From Streptomyces gilvus (GTDB taxonomy: Bacteria; Actinomycetota; Actinomycetes; Streptomycetales; Streptomycetaceae), in contig NZ_JAKWBE010000003.1 in NCBI RefSeq assembly GCF_022513565.1, positions 350,297 to 414,296 of the forward strand: a DNA stretch of 64,000 nucleotides, read 5' to 3'. The translations under genes and the position numbers were made by a program. Below the pieces are notes generated by a model. The model searched no databases, was not told where the DNA came from, and was given only the letters and a program-made list of their open reading frames with translations. This document shows, one piece after another, positions 1 through 8,414 of the stretch (position 1 is its first letter; each line of letters starts with the position of its first letter).

Positions 1-1
1 C

Positions 2-340
2 GACGACTACTCGGGGATCTCGCTCGTCGACGAGTCCAGGGCGAGCGGTACGGCGGTGGCCGCGACCGCCGACGGCGCCTGGCTGAAGTTCGCGGACACG
101 CGAGGGGGCAAGGGTGCGGGCGGGTTCACCGCACGCGTCGCCGGCTCGGCCGGGACGGTCGAGGTCCGGCTGGGCTCCCCCACCGGTCCCCTCGCCGGCA
201 CCGCCCGCTTCGCGGGCACGTCGTCGCCGTACGACTACACCACGGTGACGGCGAAGGTGTCGACGGCGGCGAAGGGCCGTACCGACGTGTATCTGGTGCT
301 GTCGAAGGGCGTACGCCTGTCGACCTTCGACCTGTCCTGA
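2..340 (+). CDS. C-terminal end of a carbohydrate-binding (CBM6-like) secreted protein, partial
   Basis: Only the last 112 codons lie in the window; the reading frame is already open at the left edge and ends in TGA. The visible part has the short alternating beta-strand pattern of a CBM6/CBM35-type beta-sandwich: a tryptophan in 'GAWLKFADT', then 'VEVRLGSPTGPLAGTARF', and a terminal 'DVYLVLSKGVRLSTFDLS'. The phrase 'VRLGSPTGPLAGT' closely resembles CBM6 modules that end many Streptomyces glycoside hydrolases and glucose/sorbosone-dehydrogenase-like secreted proteins. The catalytic part lies outside the window, so the enzyme cannot be named. A strong hairpin follows immediately, so this is the last gene of its transcript. 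Confidence 0.7.
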   Translation, partial: DDYSGISLVDESRASGTAVAATADGAWLKFADTRGGKGAGGFTARVAGSAGTVEVRLGSPTGPLAGTARFAGTSSPYDYTTVTAKVSTAAKGRTDVYLVLSKGVRLSTFDLS

Positions 341-349
341 CGCATGACG

Positions 350-381
350 AAGGCCCCGGCGCTCTGCGGCGCCGGGGCCTT
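350..381. terminator. Strong stem-loop terminator between the CBM protein and ssrA
   Basis: A perfect 13-bp stem (AAGGCCCCGGCGC at 350-362 with GCGCCGGGGCCTT at 369-381) closes a 6-nt loop. It lies just after the stop of the upstream plus-strand gene and just past the 3' end of the tmRNA on the other strand, so it can terminate both convergent transcripts. Confidence 0.85.
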
Positions 382-398
382 GGTCCACATGGGACGAG

Positions 399-790
399 TG
401 GAGATGGCGGGAATCGAACCCGCGTCCAACGGTGCGGAATCAGGGCTTCTCCGTGTGCAGTTCGCTGTGATTTTCTCGGCCCCGGCGATCACGCGAACAA
501 GTCGCCGACGGGCCCAGTCACTGTTTGGTTTCCCTCTTCACCCCGTGACCGGGATCAAGGTTTAGTCCCCTAGCTGATGCCAGGATCCGGGTCGGGAACA
601 CCCCCGGGCTGACACTCCCCTTAAGGAGCTATTCGATCACTACCTGATCAGGCAGCGAGAGCGAAGAGCTCGGGAGAATCGCTCTTGGAATTGGCGATTA
701 TTTGTTTCGGCCTGTGGTTTACGAGATCATGGCCGCTTCCTCGACACGCTTCCCCTGCTTCGACAGCCGCTGTCGAAACCGATCATCCCC
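399..790 (-). ncRNA. ssrA: tmRNA (ssrA), trans-translation rescue RNA
   Basis: On the minus strand the 5' end GGGGATG (790-784) pairs with CATCTCC (406-400) to form the acceptor stem, and the T arm GGGTTCGATTCCCGCC precedes the 3' end. The CCA tail is not encoded. The tag reading frame lies at 648-695 and encodes ANSKSDSPELFALAA followed by TGA; the C-terminal LAA is the usual protease-recognition end. In the cell tmRNA with SmpB and EF-Tu enters ribosomes stalled on broken mRNA, adds the tag and releases the ribosome. The gene lies directly downstream of smpB, the arrangement expected in Streptomyces. The 3' end is placed at the discriminator base; the 5' end is set by the acceptor stem. Confidence 0.96.
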
Positions 791-810
791 ATGTGTTGTT
801 TTCAATGCTC

Positions 811-830
811 ACACCGGGTTCAGCCGGTGT
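811..830 (-). terminator. Short stem-loop between smpB and ssrA
   Basis: ACACCGG and CCGGTGT form a 7-bp stem with a 6-nt loop, 63 bp after the smpB stop and 20 bp before the tmRNA 5' end. On the minus strand an A/T-rich stretch follows, as in a weak intrinsic terminator. A TACGAT hexamer lies at 838-843 on the minus strand. If it is the ssrA -10 element, the hairpin would instead be the leader of pre-tmRNA, to be removed by processing. Confidence 0.5.
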
Positions 831-893
831 TGGTGCCATCGTACGTGACCAACGCGGCCCGGTGCCACCGTATTCCCGCCGGGGCGGGCGGCG

Positions 894-1448
894 TCAGGCG
901 CCCCGCTGCCTGCGCTTGGCCGCCGCGATCGCGCGGTCCGACTCCCGGCGGTCCTGCTGCTCGCGCAACGTCTGGCGCTTGTCGTACTCCTTCTTGCCTC
1001 GCGCGAGCGCGATCTCCGCCTTCGCCCGGCCGTCCTTGAAGTACAGGGCGAGGGGCACGATCGTGTGACCCGTCTCGTCCGCCTTGACCGCCAGCTTGTC
1101 GATCTCCTCGCGGTGCAGCAGCAGCTTGCGCTTGCGGCGCGCGGAGTGGTTGGTCCAGGTGCCCTGGGCGTACTCGGGGATGTGGGCGTTGTGCAGCCAT
1201 GCCTCGCCCCCGTCGACCTGGACGAAGCCGTCCACCAGCGAGGCGCGGCCCTGGCGCAGCGACTTGACCTCGGTGCCGGTCAGGACGAGCCCGGCCTCGT
1301 AGGTGTCGATGATCGCGTAGTCGTGCCGGGCCTTCTTGTTCTGCGCGACGATCTTGCGCTTGCCGCCCTTCTCGCCGTCCTTGGCCTTGGCGGCCGCCCC
1401 GCCCTGCTTGGGCTGGGACTCCTTGGGTACGTACATTCCCTTGCTCAT
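894..1448 (-). CDS. smpB: SmpB, tmRNA-binding protein
   Basis: SmpB binds the tRNA-like domain of tmRNA and mimics an anticodon stem in the decoding centre, so that stalled ribosomes accept the tag template. The 184-residue product has the family core '[33 protein letters not shown]', the conserved '[14 protein letters not shown]' segment and '[32 protein letters not shown]', followed by the basic C-terminal tail that enters the mRNA channel. A Lys/Gly/Ala-rich N-terminal extension of about 30 residues makes it longer than the E. coli protein, which is usual for actinomycetes. I start at ATG 1448 ([11 protein letters not shown]), with GGACGG upstream, rather than at the ATG four codons earlier, which has no ribosome-binding site. 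It lies 92 bp downstream of the S41 protease gene and just upstream of ssrA. Confidence 0.95.
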   Translation of the reverse strand: MSKGMYVPKESQPKQGGAAAKAKDGEKGGKRKIVAQNKKARHDYAIIDTYEAGLVLTGTEVKSLRQGRASLVDGFVQVDGGEAWLHNAHIPEYAQGTWTNHSARRKRKLLLHREEIDKLAVKADETGHTIVPLALYFKDGRAKAEIALARGKKEYDKRQTLREQQDRRESDRAIAAAKRRQRGA

Positions 1449-1540
1449 AGTGCCGTCCATTTTCGCACTACACGGGGGTGGGAGGGCCAGTCCTTATCCG
1501 GAGGTCCTGGTGAGCCCGGACCGGTCACGGGCGGGTGCCC

Positions 1541-2728
1541 TCAGTCGTCGCCCAGTCCGCTCAGCACCGTCTCGGCCCGCTGGACGGCGGTGGGGCCGTC
1601 GGCCTGGTCGACCTCGAGGTCCGGGGTGATGCCCCGGCCGTCGACACTGCGGCCGGAGGGGGTGCGGTAGTGCCCGACGGTCAGTTCGGCGACGGACCCG
1701 CCGGGCAGCCGGCTCGGCATCTGCACCGAGCCCTTGCCGAAGGTGCGCGAGCCCACGACGACCGCGCGCCCGCGGTCCTGCAGGGCTCCCGTGAGCATTT
1801 CGGCCGCGCTCATCGTGCCGCCGTCGACGAGCGCGACCAGGGGTCTGGTGGTGTCGCCGCCGGGGTCGGCGTGCAGGGCCTGCTGCTCGCCGTCGACGTC
1901 GTAGGTGGCGACGAGTCCCCCGTCGAGGAAGGCGGAGGCGGTGGTGACGGCCTCGGTGACCAGGCCGCCGGAGTTGCCGCGCAGGTCCAGGATGATGCCG
2001 GCGCCGGCCGGGGCGCGGCGGACCGCGTCGCGGACGTCCTCGCCGACGCCCTTGGTGAACGCGGAGATCTTGATGACGGTGATCCCGCCGGCGAGTTCCC
2101 GGACGGTGACCGAGTCCGTGGACAGCCGGGCCCGGCGCAGCGTCTCGCTCCACGCGTGCGTGCCGCGCTGCAGGCCGAGCCGCACCTCGCTGCCGGCGGC
2201 GGCGTCCGTGGCGTCGCCGCGCAGCAGGGAGACGACCTCCGTCACCGGCTGCCCGTCGACCTGCCGGCCGTCGACGCTGCGCAGCCGGTCGCCGTCGCGG
2301 ATGCCGGCGGCCGCCGCGGGCGATCCGGGGGCCACCCTGGTCACCTCGATCCGGCCGTCCCGCTCCCGCCGGGCCCACAGGCCGACCCCGGTGTACCGGC
2401 CGTCGAGTGCCTCCTCGAACTCCTGGTACTCGCCCTGGGAGTAGACGGCGCCCCAGCGGTCCCCGCTGCGGCTGACGGCCCGCTCGGCGGCCTCCATGGG
2501 GGACTTGCCGTCCGCGAGGGCCTCCTGGGCGGCCCTGGCCACGTCCTCGTGACGGCCGGCGGCCAGGGCGGTGCGGGCCGCGTCGGACGCCGAGTTCCGG
2601 TCGGCCGGGTCGAGTTCGGGGAACGAGCCGGTCGCCGCGCCGGCCACCAGCACGCTCGCGAAGACCAATGTCAGGGCGGCCCCGCGGCGGATGCGGCGGG
2701 GCTGGCAGAACAGGTCGCGGCCTGACAT
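1541..2728 (-). CDS. S41-family carboxy-terminal processing protease with PDZ domain
   Basis: A secreted or membrane-tethered serine protease of the CtpA/Tsp family, which trims or degrades proteins from their C-terminal ends outside the cytoplasm. Of 395 residues, the N-terminus has a basic stretch and hydrophobic segment ('RRGAALTLVFASVLVAGAA') that serves as signal or anchor. The PDZ domain follows ('GVGLWARRERDGRIEVTRVAPGSPAAAAGIRDGDRLRSVDG' region), then the S41 fold. The catalytic serine sits in 'GGTMSAAEML' and the general-base lysine in 'TFGKGSVQ'; both are present, so the enzyme should be active. I start at ATG 2728: an upstream GTG at 2800 would place codons inside the ftsX terminator hairpin. 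The gene follows ftsEX on the same strand but beyond that terminator. Its natural substrate cannot be read from the sequence. Confidence 0.9.
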   Translation of the reverse strand: MSGRDLFCQPRRIRRGAALTLVFASVLVAGAATGSFPELDPADRNSASDAARTALAAGRHEDVARAAQEALADGKSPMEAAERAVSRSGDRWGAVYSQGEYQEFEEALDGRYTGVGLWARRERDGRIEVTRVAPGSPAAAAGIRDGDRLRSVDGRQVDGQPVTEVVSLLRGDATDAAAGSEVRLGLQRGTHAWSETLRRARLSTDSVTVRELAGGITVIKISAFTKGVGEDVRDAVRRAPAGAGIILDLRGNSGGLVTEAVTTASAFLDGGLVATYDVDGEQQALHADPGGDTTRPLVALVDGGTMSAAEMLTGALQDRGRAVVVGSRTFGKGSVQMPSRLPGGSVAELTVGHYRTPSGRSVDGRGITPDLEVDQADGPTAVQRAETVLSGLGDD

Positions 2729-2749
2729 GCCGGTGAGTCTAGGACAACG

Positions 2750-2789
2750 CAAGAGGGCCGCAGGGGCTGTTGCCCGTACGGCCCTCTTG
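2750..2789 (-). terminator. Terminator hairpin after ftsX
   Basis: An 11-bp perfect inverted repeat, CAAGAGGGCCG (2750-2760) with CGGCCCTCTTG (2779-2789), begins 8 bp beyond the ftsX stop. It separates ftsEX from the downstream protease gene and supports the shorter protease start. Confidence 0.8.
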
Positions 2790-2796
2790 GCATGTG

Positions 2797-3714
2797 TCAC
2801 ACCTTCAGGTACTTGCGCAGCGCGAAGAACGCGGCCAGCGCGGGCATCAGCAGGCTGGTCGCGAGGATGAGCGGCAGCTTGGTCAGGACGGCGTCCCAGC
2901 CGATGAAGTTGATCAGGTTCAGCTTGTGGGACAGGTCCAGGCCGTGGTCGATGATGAAGTACCGCGCGATCACCAGGAACCCGCAGGCGACCGTCCCGCC
3001 GATCAGGCCGGCGACCGCGGCCTCCGCGATGAACGGCGCCTGGATGTAGAACCCGGAGGCGCCGACCAGCCGCATGATGCCCGTCTCACGCCGACGGCTG
3101 AACGCGGAGACGCGCACGGTGTTGACGATCAGCATCAGCGCGACCACCAGCATCAGCGCCATCACCGCCCGCGCGGCCCAGTTCATGCCGTTGAGCAGCC
3201 CGAAGAGGTTGTCCAGGATGCCCTTCTGGTCCTGCACCGACTGCACACCGTCACGCCCGTTGAAGGCGGAGGCGATGACCTGGTACTTCTGCGGGTCCTT
3301 CAGCTTGATGCGGTACGACTCCTGCATCTGGTCCGGCGTGAGCGAGCTGGCCAGCGGGGAGTCGCCGAACTGCTGCTTGTAGTGCTTGTACGCCGCGTCC
3401 TGCGACTCGTAGGTGACCTTCTGGACGACGTCCATCTTCTGCAGGTCGGCGAGGATCGACTTCTTCTGGTCGTCCGTGACCGCGCCCTTGGCGCAGTTGG
3501 GGTCGGACTCGGCGTCGGACTTGTTGCAGAGGAAGATCGAGACGTTGACCTTGTCGTACCAGTAGCCCTTCATCGTGGTGACCTGGTCGCTCATCAGGAG
3601 CGACCCGCCGAACAGGGCGAGCGACAGGGCGACGGAGACGATGACGGCGAACGTCATCGTCAGGTTGCGGCGGAGACCCACACCGATCTCCGACAGTACG
3701 AACTGGGCGCGCAT
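2797..3714 (-). CDS. ftsX: FtsX, cell-division ABC transporter-like membrane protein
   Basis: FtsX partners the ATPase FtsE. In actinobacteria the complex is known to activate peptidoglycan hydrolases (RipC in mycobacteria) through its extracellular loop rather than to transport a solute. The 305-residue product has one transmembrane helix after a short cytoplasmic N-terminus ('LTMTFAVIVSVALSLALFGGSLL'), and an extracellular domain of about 110 residues with two cysteines ('SIFLCNKSDAESDPNCAKG') that may form a disulfide. Three further helices follow from about residue 175, including the FtsX-type segment 'SRRRETGIMRLVGASGFYIQAPF'. It lies 36 bp downstream of ftsE on the same strand, a two-gene operon. 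The start is the ATG of MRAQFVLSEIGVGLRRNL, the usual actinobacterial N-terminus. Confidence 0.96.
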   Translation of the reverse strand: MRAQFVLSEIGVGLRRNLTMTFAVIVSVALSLALFGGSLLMSDQVTTMKGYWYDKVNVSIFLCNKSDAESDPNCAKGAVTDDQKKSILADLQKMDVVQKVTYESQDAAYKHYKQQFGDSPLASSLTPDQMQESYRIKLKDPQKYQVIASAFNGRDGVQSVQDQKGILDNLFGLLNGMNWAARAVMALMLVVALMLIVNTVRVSAFSRRRETGIMRLVGASGFYIQAPFIAEAAVAGLIGGTVACGFLVIARYFIIDHGLDLSHKLNLINFIGWDAVLTKLPLILATSLLMPALAAFFALRKYLKV

Positions 3715-3750
3715 GGCGTCTTCTTCGGGCCTTTCCGGGGACGGTCGCGG

Positions 3751-4440
3751 TCAGTGCTGGTAGCCGTAGACGCCGCGTGCCTGGTCGCGGACGAGGCGGC
3801 CCTTCTCCAGCTCGATGACGCGCTTGCGCATCTGGTCCACGATGTTCTGGTCGTGCGTGGCCATCACGACGGTCGTACCGGTCCGGTTGATCCGGTCCAG
3901 CAGCTTCATGATGCCGACGGAGGTCTGCGGGTCGAGGTTGCCGGTGGGCTCGTCGGCGATGAGCAGCTTGGGGCGGTTGACGAAGGCGCGCGCGATGGCC
4001 ACGCGCTGCTGCTCACCACCGGAGAGCTCGCCGGGCATCCGGTCCTCCTTGCCGCCGAGCCCGACGAGGTCGAGCACCTGGGGCACGGACTTGCGGATCT
4101 CGCCCTTCGACTTCCCGATGACCTCCTGCGCGAAGGCGACGTTCTCCGCCACCGTCTTGTTCGGCAGGAGCCGGAAGTCCTGGAACACCGTCCCCAGCTG
4201 GCGGCGCATCTGCGGCACCTTCCAGTTGGAGAGGCGCGCGAGGTCCTTGCCCAGGACGTGCACCTGGCCGTGGCTGCACCGCTCCTCGCGGAGGATCAGC
4301 CGCAGGAAGGTGGACTTTCCGGAGCCGGAGGACCCCACGAGGAACACGAACTCGCCCTTCTCCACTTCCAGGGACACATCCCTGAGTGCGGGGCGGGTCT
4401 GCTTGGGGTAGACCTTGGAGACGTTGTCGAATCGGATCAC
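3751..4440 (-). CDS. ftsE: FtsE, cell-division ATPase of the FtsEX complex
   Basis: A cytoplasmic ABC-type ATPase that binds the inner face of FtsX and couples ATP hydrolysis to septal wall hydrolysis. The 229-residue length is normal. Walker A is GSSGSGKS (36-43), the signature is LSGGEQQR (139-146), and Walker B with the catalytic glutamate is '[12 protein letters not shown]' (159-170). The switch histidine is in 'MATHD'. The N-terminus [19 protein letters not shown] is typical of actinobacterial FtsE. It is the first gene of the ftsEX pair. Upstream on the minus strand a TATGGT hexamer (4478-4483) is a possible -10 element, but no clear -35 was found. Confidence 0.97.
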   Translation of the reverse strand: MIRFDNVSKVYPKQTRPALRDVSLEVEKGEFVFLVGSSGSGKSTFLRLILREERCSHGQVHVLGKDLARLSNWKVPQMRRQLGTVFQDFRLLPNKTVAENVAFAQEVIGKSKGEIRKSVPQVLDLVGLGGKEDRMPGELSGGEQQRVAIARAFVNRPKLLIADEPTGNLDPQTSVGIMKLLDRINRTGTTVVMATHDQNIVDQMRKRVIELEKGRLVRDQARGVYGYQH

Positions 4441-4675
4441 GGATGCACCACGGGTAGCCGGGGGTAGATGAGCGTGACCATACGCGACCCGGGTGGGCGA
4501 CCGCAGGCACAGGACGGGTTACGCCGGGGTTGTGCGCTTTGTGCCGGCCCCCGGACTGCCCCCGGGGGGCGACCCCCGCGCACCGGTCGGGTGAACCTGG
4601 CACAGTAGAGAAGGGAACGTTCTGGGACCGACGGACGTTCTCATCGTGGAACCGTTGGGCTAGGAGGGCGAGCGC

Positions 4676-4867
4676 ATGACGTACGACCGGCTGGTGTGCG
4701 CGAACTGCGCGGCGCCCGTGAGCGAGGGCCGGTGCCCCGTGTGCCGCGCGAACCGCGAGCGGCTGCAGCAGGAGAACTTCTTGGCGGGACTGAACCCCGT
4801 GGCGCTGATCGCGCTGGTCGCGGCGCTGATCGCCGCCGTGGCGCTGCTGGCGCACCAGACCGCCTAG
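4676..4867 (+). CDS. Small zinc-ribbon membrane protein, function unknown
   Basis: A 63-residue protein with two CxxC-like pairs at the N-terminus ('VCANCAAPVSEGRCPVCRANR'), which form a probable zinc ribbon. It is followed by a short charged linker ('ERLQQENF') and one hydrophobic helix ('LNPVALIALVAALIAAVALLA') ending five residues before the stop. It should therefore be a tail-anchored membrane protein with a cytoplasmic zinc knuckle. The start is well supported by the ribosome-binding site AGGAGGGCG ten bases before ATG. It stands alone, divergent from ftsE and followed by its own terminator. I do not recognise a named function; I infer it is a conserved streptomycete hypothetical from its position between ftsE and prfB. 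Confidence 0.8.
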   Translation: MTYDRLVCANCAAPVSEGRCPVCRANRERLQQENFLAGLNPVALIALVAALIAAVALLAHQTA

Positions 4868-4886
4868 GGCGGTCCCCGAGACCGAC

Positions 4887-4919
4887 AGGGCCCGGAGCGT
4901 GAGTGACGCTCCGGGCCCT
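4887..4919. terminator. Strong terminator shared by two convergent genes
   Basis: A perfect 14-bp stem, AGGGCCCGGAGCGT (4887-4900) and ACGCTCCGGGCCCT (4906-4919), with a 5-nt loop. It lies between the convergent ends of the small zinc-ribbon gene and the LAETG protein gene and can serve both. Confidence 0.88.
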
Positions 4920-4962
4920 TCGTCATGCAGCGCGCACACGGTCCGTGCGCGTACGGCTACCG

Positions 4963-5583
4963 TCAGGCAGCGGCTCCGCCGCGGCCGCCCATCAGGCGGG
5001 GCAGCACACGGAAGCCGATGCCGCCGACGATCATCGTGGCCGCGCCGACCACCAGGAACGCGGTCTGGCCGGCACCGGTCTCGGCGAGCTGCGCGCCCTG
5101 CGCCGAGGTGTTGGACGAGGTGGCCGAACCGGTGTCGGTGAGGGCGGAGGAGCCCTCCTCCTGGGCGGAGGTGCCGGAGCCGCCGTCGGGGTCGGTGTTG
5201 CTGTTGCCGCCGCCGTTGTTGCCACCGCCGTTGTTGCCGGTGCCGCTGCCGTCGGTGGGCGTCGACGTCACGGGGTCACTGGGATCCGTCGGGTCCCCGG
5301 TGGGCTCGGTCGGGTCGGTCGGAGCCTCGGTGGTCGGCGGGGCCGGCGTCGTGGGGTCCGGCGGCAGCTCGGTGGGCGCGGTGGTGGTCGGCGGCTCGGT
5401 GGTCGGCGGGGCCGGAGTGTCGTCGCCCGTGCCGGTGTTGACGTTCACGGCGACACCGCTGCTGTCCACGCTCGCGGTGAGGTCCAGCGCGGAAGCGGCA
5501 CCCGCGGCGGTCAGCGACGCTCCGGCCGCGATCACGACACCGGCGGCTATCCGCGCGGCGCGGATCCGCGTCTTCTTGGTCAT
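4963..5583 (-). CDS. Secreted Pro/Thr-rich protein with LAETG cell-wall sorting signal
   Basis: A 206-residue exported surface protein. A signal peptide (about residues 1-32, basic start then a hydrophobic run ending 'AAGAASA') is followed by a short beta-like region. A long low-complexity stalk of Pro, Thr, Glu and Asp comes next, then an Asn/Gly-rich part ('NNGGGNNGGGNSN'). The C-terminus has the sorting signal LAETG, a hydrophobic helix ('TAFLVVGAATMIVGGIGF') and a short Arg-rich tail. LAxTG is the motif used by Streptomyces class E sortases, so the protein is predicted to be covalently wall-linked. No sortase gene lies in the window, so it depends on one elsewhere. The stalk suggests a spacer or display role; no binding domain is evident. 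Confidence 0.85.
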   Translation of the reverse strand: MTKKTRIRAARIAAGVVIAAGASLTAAGAASALDLTASVDSSGVAVNVNTGTGDDTPAPPTTEPPTTTAPTELPPDPTTPAPPTTEAPTDPTEPTGDPTDPSDPVTSTPTDGSGTGNNGGGNNGGGNSNTDPDGGSGTSAQEEGSSALTDTGSATSSNTSAQGAQLAETGAGQTAFLVVGAATMIVGGIGFRVLPRLMGGRGGAAA

Positions 5584-5818
5584 AAGGTTGCTACCCCCAG
5601 TAGCTCATCGTCGTCGAGGCGGCGCTCGGGGGCCGTGATCGACGGGGGGTGGCAGGCTTGCGCGTTCCCCCGGTTCACATGCGCCCCAGAGATACGCATG
5701 CCACGCTCAACCCTTCCCATTTTTCAAGGCAACGTCAAGGCCGTTGCGCGCGCAATGTCCAGTTGCACGTCTTTTACTGGGAGTTGGAACCTGTGAGTGT
5801 GATGTAAAACCCAGGCAA

Positions 5819-5853
5819 ACGACAACTGCCGCCCGGTGGACGGCAGTTGTCGT
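5819..5853 (-). terminator. Terminator hairpin after prfB
   Basis: A perfect 13-bp stem, ACGACAACTGCCG (5819-5831) and CGGCAGTTGTCGT (5841-5853), with a 9-nt loop, 22 bp past the prfB stop. On the minus strand it is followed by a T-containing tail. The rest of the 5584-5875 interval holds the upstream region of the LAETG gene; no further element was recognised. Confidence 0.85.
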
Positions 5854-5875
5854 GTCGACAAAGCAATTGGGGGAG

Positions 5876-6982
5876 TTACTTCTCCTGCTGCTTGCGCCAG
5901 CGAATTCCGGCCTCGAGGAACCCGTCGATCTCACCGTTGAAAACGGCCTCCGGGTTGCCGACCTCGTACTCCGTGCGCAGGTCCTTGACCATCTGGTACG
6001 GGTGCAGCACGTAGGACCGCATCTGATTGCCCCAGGAGTTGCCGCCGTCGCCCTTGAGGGCGTCCATCTTGGCCTGCTCCTCCTGCCGGCGCCGCTCGAG
6101 CAGCTTGGCCTGCAGGACGTTCATCGCGGTGGCCTTGTTCTGGATCTGCGACCGCTCGTTCTGGCAGGAGACGACGATGCCGGTCGGGAGGTGCGTGATG
6201 CGCACCGCGGAGTCGGTGGTGTTCACGCCCTGGCCGCCGGGGCCGGAGGAGCGGTACACGTCGATCCGCAGTTCGCTCTCGTCGATCTCGACGTGGTCGG
6301 ACTGCTCGACGACGGGCAGCACCTCCACGCCCGCGAAGGAGGTCTGGCGGCGCCCCTGGTTGTCGAAGGGCGAGATGCGCACCAGCCGGTGTGTGCCCTG
6401 CTCGACGGAGAGGGTCCCGTAGGCGTACGGCACCTGCACGGCGAAGGTGGTCGACTTGATGCCGGCCTCTTCCGCGTACGAGGTCTCGATCAGCTCGGTC
6501 TTGTAGCCTTTCTGCTCCGCCCAGCGCAGGTACATCCGCTGCAGCTTCTCGGCGAAGTCGGCGGCGTCGACGCCGCCGGCCTCGGCGCGGATGTTGACGA
6601 GCGCCTCACGGGAGTCGTACTCGCCGCTCAGAAGCGTGCGGACCTCCATCTCGTCCAGCGCCTTCTTGACGGCGGCGAGCTCGGACTCGGCCTCGGCGCG
6701 GGTGTCCGGGTCGTCCTCCTCCTCGGCCATCTCGAACAGCACGGCGAGATCGTCGATCCGGCCGCGCAGCGCGTCCGCCTTCCTGACCTCGGCCTGGAGG
6801 TGGGACAGCTTGCTGGTGATCTTCTGCGCCTCGTCCGGGTTGTCCCACAGGGACGGCGCGGCCGCCTGCTCCTCGAGCACGGCGATGTCTGCCCTCAGCT
6901 TGTCGAGGTCCAGAACGGCCTCGATCGACTCCATGGTCGAGGAGAGGGACTTGAGCTCTTCGGATACATCGACGACTGCCAC
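5876..6982 (-). CDS. prfB: Peptide chain release factor 2
   Basis: RF2 recognises UGA and UAA stop codons and triggers peptidyl-tRNA hydrolysis. The 368-residue product is full length. The codon-reading motif SPF is at 204-206, and the catalytic GGQ at 249-251 lies within '[17 protein letters not shown]'. The N-terminal helical domain occupies about residues 1-115. The reading frame is continuous from ATG to stop. The in-frame UGA and +1 programmed frameshift that autoregulate prfB in E. coli and many other bacteria are absent, so this copy is not controlled that way. It precedes a terminator, and the kinase gene pkaB lies 76 bp upstream on the same strand. Confidence 0.97.
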   Translation of the reverse strand: MAVVDVSEELKSLSSTMESIEAVLDLDKLRADIAVLEEQAAAPSLWDNPDEAQKITSKLSHLQAEVRKADALRGRIDDLAVLFEMAEEEDDPDTRAEAESELAAVKKALDEMEVRTLLSGEYDSREALVNIRAEAGGVDAADFAEKLQRMYLRWAEQKGYKTELIETSYAEEAGIKSTTFAVQVPYAYGTLSVEQGTHRLVRISPFDNQGRRQTSFAGVEVLPVVEQSDHVEIDESELRIDVYRSSGPGGQGVNTTDSAVRITHLPTGIVVSCQNERSQIQNKATAMNVLQAKLLERRRQEEQAKMDALKGDGGNSWGNQMRSYVLHPYQMVKDLRTEYEVGNPEAVFNGEIDGFLEAGIRWRKQQEK

Positions 6983-7058
6983 GCCTCCAGCCTAACGGCT
7001 GTGGCAACCGACCTTCGCCGTGCCGCGGGCCCGACCGGTGACCTGCGCTTTCGCGGGG

Positions 7059-8294
7059 TCAGGGGGAAGCGGGCGCCGAATGCCTCGTGTCCTGCGGTGA
7101 CGCGCCCGCGTCGTCACCCGACGTCGCGAGCCAGGTGCCGACCCCGGCCGCCGCGGCCAGCACCACCGCCGCCGCCGCCAGCACCAGCCGGCGGCGCCGG
7201 GTCACGGCCCGGTGCCGCGCCGACCCCGGCCGGGGCGCCCCCGCGGCCCGCGGCACCCGCGCCGTGCCCCGCGCACCGCCCGCCAGCTCGTCCGGCGCCG
7301 GCACCCGCATCGACGTGTGGGTGTCCCGGTTGGAGTCCGCCGGCTTCGCGCCCGGCACCAGCGGCACCGCGCCCCGCCGCCGCACCGGCTCCCCTGCCGG
7401 CACGGTCTGCGCCTCCTCGGCCTCCTCCGCCGGCTCCACGTCCGGCTCGTCCACGTCCAGCGGCGGCATCCCCGCGACCAGGGGCAGCAGCTCCCGCAGC
7501 CGTACGCCCAGCTCGGAGGCGCGCAGCCGGGAGGCGGGGGCCTTGGCCAGGCACTGGACGAGGAGCTGCCACAGCTCGTCGGGGATGCCGGGCAGCGGCG
7601 CCACCGTCTCCGTCACGTGCCGCCGGAGCACGGCGCCCGGATGGCCACCCCCGAACGGTGTGAAGCCCGCCAGCAGCTCGTACAGCACGGTCGCGAGGGC
7701 GTAGATGTCCACCGCGGCCCGCGGCGGCAGCCCCTCCACGATCTCCGGCGCCAGGTAGTCCGGCGTACCGATGATCTTCGTGGCCCGGGTGCGGCGCGGC
7801 GAGTCGATCAGCTTGGCGACGCCGAAGTCCGTCAGCAACGCCGGGTGCGCGCCGCCGGGGCCGAGCGGGCCCCGCATGTCCAGGAGGATGTTCTCGGGCT
7901 TGACGTCCCGGTGCACGACCCCGGCCGCGTGGGCGGCGGCGAGCCCGTCGGCCACGTCCGCGACGATCGCCACCGCCGCCTCCGGCGCGAGCCGCCGGTC
8001 ACGGTCGAGGCGGGTGCGCAGGTCGGTGCCGCGCACCAGGTCCATGACCAGCGCCAGGTCGTTGCCGTCGACGACGAGGTCACGGACGGAGACGACGTTC
8101 GGATGCTCCAGGCCCAGCAGCGCCGTGCGCTCCTGTACGAAGCGGCCGACGAGTTCCTGGTCGGACGCGAGATCCTCGCGCAGCAGCTTGATGGCGACGG
8201 GCCCCTCCGGCCCCTCGCCCAGCCACACCGTGCCGGCGCTGCCCCGCCCCAGGATCTGGTTCGCGGTGTACCGGCTGCCGATCTTCCGTCCCAA
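7059..8294 (-). CDS. pkaB: Ser/Thr protein kinase PkaB-like, single-pass membrane protein
   Basis: A Hanks-type kinase that phosphorylates Ser/Thr on partner proteins. In the 411-residue product the kinase domain occupies about residues 1-270: glycine loop 'LGRGSAGTVW', lysine in 'VAIKLL', catalytic loop 'HRDVKPEN', 'DFGVAK' and 'APE'. All catalytic residues are present. An acidic and Arg-rich linker follows, then one transmembrane helix near 373-393 ('LVLAAAAVVLAAAAGVGTWLA') and a short external tail. The TTG start is chosen because it begins MGRKIGSRY just before the kinase fold and has AGGAGC six bases upstream. Gene order prfB-pkaB-pkaA matches the S. coelicolor pkaA/pkaB locus, hence the symbol. 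No PASTA repeats are present, so it is not a PknB-type wall sensor. Confidence 0.9.
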   Translation of the reverse strand: MGRKIGSRYTANQILGRGSAGTVWLGEGPEGPVAIKLLREDLASDQELVGRFVQERTALLGLEHPNVVSVRDLVVDGNDLALVMDLVRGTDLRTRLDRDRRLAPEAAVAIVADVADGLAAAHAAGVVHRDVKPENILLDMRGPLGPGGAHPALLTDFGVAKLIDSPRRTRATKIIGTPDYLAPEIVEGLPPRAAVDIYALATVLYELLAGFTPFGGGHPGAVLRRHVTETVAPLPGIPDELWQLLVQCLAKAPASRLRASELGVRLRELLPLVAGMPPLDVDEPDVEPAEEAEEAQTVPAGEPVRRRGAVPLVPGAKPADSNRDTHTSMRVPAPDELAGGARGTARVPRAAGAPRPGSARHRAVTRRRRLVLAAAAVVLAAAAGVGTWLATSGDDAGASPQDTRHSAPASP

Positions 8295-8414
8295 GACTGC
8301 TCCTACTGACGCGTGTTGTCGCCAAAGCTACGCGTCCGAGGGGCCGACCTTCACCGTGGAGACGGAAATCACCCGCCAGGTGTCGACAAATCCCCAAACC
8401 AGCGGTCGGGTCGA

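Noticed and set aside
1449..1460. Upstream ATG for smpB
   Set aside because: No ribosome-binding site before it, whereas ATG 1448 gives the family-typical MSKG start.
2729..2800. Longer GTG start for the S41 protease
   Set aside because: It would place codons across the ftsX terminator hairpin and overlap the ftsX stop; the added residues do not look like a signal peptide.
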